Source of the DNA: JBGZFC01 sp041846575
GTDB lineage: Bacteria > Bacteroidota > Bacteroidia > Bacteroidales > Dysgonomonadaceae
Length of the DNA: 24,846 bases
Direction of reading: 5' to 3'
Assembly: GCA_041846575.1 (NCBI GenBank)
Contig: JBGZFC010000083.1
Location: 1-24,846 of the forward strand
A program made the translations under genes and the position numbers. This document shows positions 19,791 to 24,846 of this stretch, in pieces; the first letter of the stretch is position 1, and each line of letters starts with the position of its first letter. A model generated the notes under the pieces. The model made no database searches. It saw nothing but the letters and a program-made list of their open reading frames with translations, and was not told the DNA's origin.

Positions 19791-22700
19791 ATGAAAAGAA
19801 AACTAACATTGTTTTTATCTCTGTTCTTTTTCGGAATAGGGATTGTAATGGCTCAAACACAGGTACGCGGTACCGTTGTGGATGAGAATGGCGAACCCGC
19901 GATTGGAGTAAACGTACAAGTTAAAGGTACGACGCAAGGTGTAGCTACTGACATCGATGGTAAATTTACTTTATCAGCACCGTCGGGTGGCACACTTGTT
20001 ATCTCTTACGTGGGTTACTTAACGCAAGAAGTTCCCGTATCAGCAAACGTTAATATTAAATTAGTGCCGGATACGGAAGTATTGGACGAAGTAATTGTTG
20101 TGGCTTATGGAACTTCAACCAAAGGTACGTTTACAGGATCTGCCGGTGTTGTTGATACTAAAAAAATCGAAAAAAGACAAGTATCTAACATTTCTAACGC
20201 ACTTTCCGGAGCTGTTGCCGGTGTTCAAATTTTGAATGCTAACGGACAACCGGGAACATCTTCTTCTGTACGTATTCGTGGCGTAGGTTCTATCAACGCA
20301 GGAACTGATCCTTTGTATGTTGTTGACGGAGTTCCTTTTGACGGAGACTTATCTTCTATCAACTCAGCTGACATTCAATCAATGACAGTATTGAAAGACG
20401 CTGCTTCTACAGCATTATACGGTGCACGTGGTGCTAACGGTATCATCATGATTACAACGAAAAAAGGTTCTGCTGGAAGAACATCAATCAACTTTGAAGC
20501 AAGATATGGTGTTAACTCAAGAGCGGTTACAAACTATGACGTGATGACATCTCCTCAAGAATATTTGGAAAAGGAATATTGGGCAATCTATAATGCCGCT
20601 CTTTATAACCTAAACAAAACTCCTGAGCAAGCACACATATATGCTAACCAAAAAATTACAACAGACGGTGATGGTGGTTCTGGTTATAAAATTTATACTG
20701 TTCCTGACGGTGAAACTCTTTTCAATGTAGGTGGAATACTTAACCCAAATGCATCTTTAGGTTATAAAGATGCTAAATACTATTATATTCCTGATAATTG
20801 GGCTGCTGAAACATTCAAAAACAACCCACGTCAAGAGTATAACTTGTCAATGTCAGGAGGTAATGATAAAGGTAACTACTATTTCTCTTTCGGTTACTTA
20901 GATGACTCCGGTATTGTTTCAGGATCTGGATTTACAAGATATTCTACCCGTTTCAATACAGATTATAAACTTAAAGATTGGTTAAAAGTTGGTGCAAACG
21001 TAAACTACAACTACTCTGACAGCCAATATCCGGATGATCAAACAAACACTGCTTCTTCAGGTAATGCTTTCTTTATTGCTAACTATATTGCTCCTATTTA
21101 CCCGATGTACGTTAGAGGTCTTGACGGAGAAATTATGATGAATAATGGAAGAAAAGTTTATGATTATGGCGATGGAAAAAGTACAAACTTTAGCCGTAGA
21201 TTTATGTCTATTGCAAACCCTGCAGGAGACTTGCTTTACAATAAAACCAATTACTTGGCTGACATTCTTAGCAATAACTTCTACGCTGAACTTACTCCTA
21301 TTAAAGGTCTTGTTCTTACAGCTCGTTATGGTTTTAATATTGACAATACCAAATATAACAGTTTAGGAAATGCTTACATGGGACAAAGTGCATCTTACGG
21401 TGGTACAGCTTATCAATCTCAAACAAGATCGTTCGGTATGAACCAACAATATTTTGCTAACTATACAAGAACATTTAACGATGTACACAATTTTGATGCT
21501 ACAGTAGGTTATGACGGATATACATACAAATATGATTATCTAAATGCTCAATCTAAAAACCTATACAATCCTGAAAGCTATTATGTAAATAATGGTATCG
21601 ACAATAAAACAGGAGCCGGTTATGCTCATCGTTATGCTACTAAAGGTATTATTAGCCGCATAAATTACTCTTATTCTGATAAATACATTGCAAACGTTTC
21701 ATTCCGTTACGATGCGTCATCTCGTTTCGCCCCCGAAAATCGTTGGGGTAATTTCTGGTCTGGAAGTGTTGCTTGGTTGCTTAGCAAAGAAGAGTTTTTA
21801 TCTCAAGTTTCTTGGGTAAATATGCTTAAATTCAAAGCTTCTTTTGGTCAACAAGGAAACGATAATATCGGTAACTACTATGCCTATTTAGACCAATTTG
21901 AATTGACAGGATCAGATGGTTTTTTCGCTGACGGAACTTTATCATACAAAGGAAACAGAGATATTACTTGGGAAACTTCAACTTCTTACAACGTTGGTTT
22001 CGACTACTCTTTGTTCAGAAACTCTTTGTCTGGTAGTATCGAATACTTTGGTAGAAAATCAACCGATATGCTTTACTACAAACCAACCGCGCCAATCAAT
22101 GGTTACTCTTCTATCCCTATGAACATTGGTTCTATGACAAACTCAGGTCTTGAAATTGATGTTAACTGGAATATTATCAATAATAAAAATGTTACGTGGG
22201 CTGTTAATGCCAATGCTACTTTAATTAAAAATACTATCAATGCGCTACACCCCGAACTGAAAGGAAAACTTATTGATGGTAGTCGTATTTACGAAGAAGG
22301 AGAATCAATGTATCGCATGTACTTAGTAGAATGGGCTGGTGTTAACCCTGAAAATGGTAAAGCACAATATTGGACTAATGACTCAACTGGCGCTAGAGTT
22401 AAAACTGAAGACTACTCTTTAGCTGAGAACCATAAAATTGCTACAGAAGACTTGTTACCAAAAGTTTACGGTGGATTCGGTACTACAATCGAAGCTTACG
22501 GATTTGATGCTTCAATTCAATTGGCATACCAACTTGGAGGTAGAATTTTGGACAGCGGATATCAGAGACTTATGCACGGTGGTACTGCTTCATCTGCAGG
22601 TACAAACTGGCATACAGATATCTATAATGCATGGACACCTGAAAACACAAACACAGATGTTCCTCGCTTGAATGCGAATGACAATTATGCAAGTTCTACA

Positions 22701-22946
22701 TCTACAAGATTCTTAACCAGCTCAGATTATTTGAGTTTGAATAATATTACAATAGGTTATACTATACCTGTTAAAAAATTGACGAAATTGGATATTAACA
22801 AATTCAGAATTTACTTTGTTGCTGATAACATTGCTGTATTATCAAAACGTAAAGGTTTAGACCCACGTCAAAGTTTTATCTCATCTACAACAGCTCGTTA
22901 TACTCCTATTCGCACTCTGTCAGGTGGTATTAGCTTATCATTTTAA
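19791..22946 (+). CDS. SusC/RagA-family TonB-dependent outer-membrane transporter
   Basis: 1051 residues, the usual size for the family. A signal peptide (1-21, cleavage after VMA) is followed by a carboxypeptidase-regulatory-like domain (about 25-95; VRGTVVDENGEPAIGVNV, then TDIDGKFTL and ISYVGY), a TonB-box-like DEVIVVAYG (99-107), the plug with IRGVGSINAGTDPLYVVDG and LKDAASTALYGARGANG, and a long barrel ending in GGISLSF with the terminal phenylalanine used for BAM insertion. It forms the energised channel of a SusCD complex that imports oligosaccharides or peptides. The substrate cannot be told from the sequence. The SusD partner starts 21 bases after its stop. Confidence 0.95.
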   Translation: MKRKLTLFLSLFFFGIGIVMAQTQVRGTVVDENGEPAIGVNVQVKGTTQGVATDIDGKFTLSAPSGGTLVISYVGYLTQEVPVSANVNIKLVPDTEVLDEVIVVAYGTSTKGTFTGSAGVVDTKKIEKRQVSNISNALSGAVAGVQILNANGQPGTSSSVRIRGVGSINAGTDPLYVVDGVPFDGDLSSINSADIQSMTVLKDAASTALYGARGANGIIMITTKKGSAGRTSINFEARYGVNSRAVTNYDVMTSPQEYLEKEYWAIYNAALYNLNKTPEQAHIYANQKITTDGDGGSGYKIYTVPDGETLFNVGGILNPNASLGYKDAKYYYIPDNWAAETFKNNPRQEYNLSMSGGNDKGNYYFSFGYLDDSGIVSGSGFTRYSTRFNTDYKLKDWLKVGANVNYNYSDSQYPDDQTNTASSGNAFFIANYIAPIYPMYVRGLDGEIMMNNGRKVYDYGDGKSTNFSRRFMSIANPAGDLLYNKTNYLADILSNNFYAELTPIKGLVLTARYGFNIDNTKYNSLGNAYMGQSASYGGTAYQSQTRSFGMNQQYFANYTRTFNDVHNFDATVGYDGYTYKYDYLNAQSKNLYNPESYYVNNGIDNKTGAGYAHRYATKGIISRINYSYSDKYIANVSFRYDASSRFAPENRWGNFWSGSVAWLLSKEEFLSQVSWVNMLKFKASFGQQGNDNIGNYYAYLDQFELTGSDGFFADGTLSYKGNRDITWETSTSYNVGFDYSLFRNSLSGSIEYFGRKSTDMLYYKPTAPINGYSSIPMNIGSMTNSGLEIDVNWNIINNKNVTWAVNANATLIKNTINALHPELKGKLIDGSRIYEEGESMYRMYLVEWAGVNPENGKAQYWTNDSTGARVKTEDYSLAENHKIATEDLLPKVYGGFGTTIEAYGFDASIQLAYQLGGRILDSGYQRLMHGGTASSAGTNWHTDIYNAWTPENTNTDVPRLNANDNYASSTSTRFLTSSDYLSLNNITIGYTIPVKKLTKLDINKFRIYFVADNIAVLSKRKGLDPRQSFISSTTARYTPIRTLSGGISLSF

Positions 22947-22967
22947 TAACATTAAAAATTGAAAAAT

Positions 22968-24578
22968 ATGAAAAATAAATCATTGTATATTGCAATTTTA
23001 TTTATTGCTACGCTATTTGTTGCTTGTGAAGATTTGGATACTTATCCTGAGGGAAGTACCATTACATCTGAACAGCAAGCGTGGGTATATGAAAATTACC
23101 CAAAAATGAATGAAGCCGGGCTAAACGCAATTTATGCCCAATACAAAGCTTATGGTCCAAACTATAACACATTTGGTCGTGTTCTTCGTCACAATGACTT
23201 TAGTTATCCTACTATCATGTTGGCTTCCGATGTAAACGGTATCGATATGGTTTGTGAAGATACGGGTTATCAATGGGCTGGCTTTTCACTTGACTATTCT
23301 GACCGCTCATACTCTTCTTATGAATGTGATATGGTTTGGAATAACTTGTATTCCTATATTTATATTGCCAACAACGTTTTAAGATCATCTGATCCAAATA
23401 ATGAAAATCCTACATCTAAATTCTTTAGAGCGCAAGCATTTAGTAATCGTGCATTTAGCTATTTCATTCTTGCTCAGTTGTATCAATTCAACTATGTAGG
23501 AAATGAGAGCAAACCTTGTGTGCCAATAATTACTGACCAAAACTCACAAGAAGTTGCTTTGAAAGGTGCTCCTCGTGCAACAGTAGAAGAGGTGTATAAT
23601 TTGATTCTTTCGGACATTAATGAGGCTGTAAAACTTTTTACTGAAGCTAAAGCCGAAGGCGTGGATAGAAAAGATAAAAGATATATAAACTTGTCTGTTG
23701 CATACGGTTTACGTGCTCGCATCAACTTGACTATGCATAATTATCCTGCTGCATTGAGTGATGCAGATAATGCTATTGCTGCTTCTGAAGCTCAACCTGC
23801 AGGTGTTGAAGATGTAAATAAACCTGCATTCGCATCTGTTAAAGAAAAAAACTGGATGTGGGGTATAATGGTTGCAGAAACTGATGATATAGTTCTATCA
23901 GGAATTGTTAACTGGATTTCTCATGTGGGACCTTTTAACTACGGATACAGCAATTATTCAGGTGGATATCAAATTAACAAAGCTCTTTACAATTCAATTA
24001 GCGATACTGACGTAAGAAAAGGTTGGTGGTTAAATGAAAATAAAACATCTGTTAACATCGATTCGCTTCAATTTGTTTATCTTAAAAAGCAAAAAAGCTA
24101 TAAAAAATATAGTCAAGTTAAATTTGGACCTTACAAAGGTGAGATTGGAACAACAACAAATGCAAACGATATGCCTCTAATGCGTATAGAAGAGATGTAT
24201 CTGATAAAAGCTGAAGCAGAAGCTATGACAGGAAAAGGTAGCGATGCATTAGTCGATTTTGTTAAACAATATCGCGACCCTGAATATTCATTCTCCGGAA
24301 CATCTCCTGAAGAAATTCAAGAAGAAGTTATACGTCAAAGAAGAATTGAGCTTTGGGGTGAAGGTTTAAGTTGGTATGATATCATGCGACTAAATAAAGG
24401 TGTTGACCGCCGTGGCGGTGGATATCCAAACGCTACAATGATATTTAATATACCTGCTGGCGATCCTATCCTACTTTGGAGACTTCCGGAACGTGAAATT
24501 CAAGCAAACCCGGCTCTTGAAGAATCAGACAACAACATCGCTGCTCCAAGACCTACACCGGTTCCTGATAATAAATAA
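22968..24578 (+). CDS. SusD/RagB-family surface substrate-binding lipoprotein
   Basis: 536 residues from the ATG at 22968; an in-frame TTG nine bases upstream is less likely. The N-terminus is a lipoprotein signal with C20 in LFVACEDLD. SusD-type features follow: TPR-like helices around FFRAQAFSNRAFSYFILAQ, and the C-terminal signature RRIELWGEG (458-466) with WYDIMRLNKG. The protein sits on the outer face over the SusC-like barrel and captures substrate. No glycoside hydrolase, peptidase, or sigma/anti-sigma pair is seen beside the SusCD genes in this window, so substrate class is open. Confidence 0.95.
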   Translation: MKNKSLYIAILFIATLFVACEDLDTYPEGSTITSEQQAWVYENYPKMNEAGLNAIYAQYKAYGPNYNTFGRVLRHNDFSYPTIMLASDVNGIDMVCEDTGYQWAGFSLDYSDRSYSSYECDMVWNNLYSYIYIANNVLRSSDPNNENPTSKFFRAQAFSNRAFSYFILAQLYQFNYVGNESKPCVPIITDQNSQEVALKGAPRATVEEVYNLILSDINEAVKLFTEAKAEGVDRKDKRYINLSVAYGLRARINLTMHNYPAALSDADNAIAASEAQPAGVEDVNKPAFASVKEKNWMWGIMVAETDDIVLSGIVNWISHVGPFNYGYSNYSGGYQINKALYNSISDTDVRKGWWLNENKTSVNIDSLQFVYLKKQKSYKKYSQVKFGPYKGEIGTTTNANDMPLMRIEEMYLIKAEAEAMTGKGSDALVDFVKQYRDPEYSFSGTSPEEIQEEVIRQRRIELWGEGLSWYDIMRLNKGVDRRGGGYPNATMIFNIPAGDPILLWRLPEREIQANPALEESDNNIAAPRPTPVPDNK

Positions 24579-24635
24579 CATTATAGAAAAATATAATTAT
24601 GTAGATAATGTAATTATAATTATTTCAGAATAACG

Positions 24636-24676
24636 AAAAAATGGGCTGTCTAAAAAGTATAGACAGCTCATTTTTT
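24636..24676 (+). terminator. Rho-independent terminator of the SusC/SusD operon
   Basis: A 17-bp stem (24636-24652 against 24660-24676, one G-U pair) with a seven-base loop. Its 3' arm ends in six Ts followed by GTTT. It lies about 57 bases after the susD-like stop. Confidence 0.85.
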
Positions 24677-24769
24677 GTTTATTTGTTTTGATATTTGGCT
24701 ATATTTTAGTATCTTAACGTGAGTTCGATGATACTATCCCCAAAAGTGTGTAAATATCCCCCAAAGACT

Positions 24770-24777
24770 TATATTTG
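24770..24777 (+). promoter_or_regulatory. Putative promoter of the gene at the right edge
   Basis: TATATTTG matches TAnnTTTG, 21 bases before the ATG at 24799. It supports that ATG as a real start. Confidence 0.5.
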
Positions 24778-24798
24778 AACAACAAAAAGAATAATTTT

Positions 24799-24846
24799 AT
24801 GGACTTTACACAGAAACAAGTAAGAGATATACTTACCCGGCTTTTG
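24799..24846 (+). CDS. Start of a gene, possibly an IS256-type transposase (3' end outside window)
   Basis: Sixteen codons, MDFTQKQVRDILTRLL, run off the window. The short polar-then-helical start resembles the beginning of Mutator/IS256 transposases, and the upstream IS-end-like sequence agrees, but sixteen residues cannot prove a family. Confidence 0.4.
   Translation, partial: MDFTQKQVRDILTRLL

Larger units (their letters stand above)
24733..24846 (+). mobile_element. Possible left end of an insertion sequence
   Basis: GTGTGTAAA at 24746-24754, with flanking C-rich stretches, resembles the GTGTAAA core often found in terminal repeats of IS256/Mutator-type elements. It is followed closely by a promoter-like motif and a start codon. 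The right end is outside the window and the left border is a guess, so this is tentative. Confidence 0.3.

Noticed and set aside
1..24846. CRISPR array or cas genes
   Set aside because: No regularly spaced direct repeats were seen. The only tandem repeat found is the two-copy 21-bp heptad repeat at 15303-15339.

Overview
The window looks like Bacteroidota, most likely Bacteroidales. It is AT-rich, it carries a SusC/SusD outer-membrane pair, several promoters match the Bacteroidota -7 motif TAnnTTTG, and most starts lack a Shine-Dalgarno sequence. A type II tRNA-Leu(CAA) on the minus strand at 17696-17779 separates an accessory left part from a more ordinary right part. All protein genes read on the plus strand.

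Left part, 1-3162: the end of an unrecognised gene, a DUF4407-type four-helix membrane protein with a long coiled coil, and two paralogous small proteins that share a zinc-ribbon-like N-terminus. One paralog carries Sel1 repeats, the other a ribosomal L7/L12 C-terminal-like domain. A very short vestige of what may be a third copy lies upstream of them.

Central part, 3349-13320: a tightly packed operon. It encodes two cytoplasmic leucine-rich-repeat proteins (5 and 16 repeats, each preceded by a D-W/F-GDG beta segment), a 941-residue histidine-kinase-like protein with an unrecognised C-terminal region, a 209-residue unknown, an 847-residue protein joining a canonical receiver domain to a HEPN-type RX4H motif and an OB-like domain, and a 565-residue second receiver protein. 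A strong terminator follows. My inference is a soluble signalling system: LRR proteins sense, the kinase relays, and a phospho-receiver gates a HEPN ribonuclease. That layout would suit stress response or phage defence. No part of this function is proven by the sequence, and I do not recognise it as a named system. It is the best candidate for something undescribed.

Next, 13465-17531: a second transcription unit starting with a ClpX-like AAA+ ATPase that lacks the ClpX zinc domain and has altered pore loops. It is followed by an overlapping unknown gene, a membrane-anchored WG-repeat protein, a small four-helix membrane protein and a HAD-fold phosphatase-like protein.

Right part, 17986-24846: a monofunctional mannose-1-phosphate guanylyltransferase, a decayed four-helix-bundle-protein pseudogene, a promoter and structured leader, a SusC/SusD pair with a terminator, and the first 16 codons of what may be an IS transposase at the right edge.
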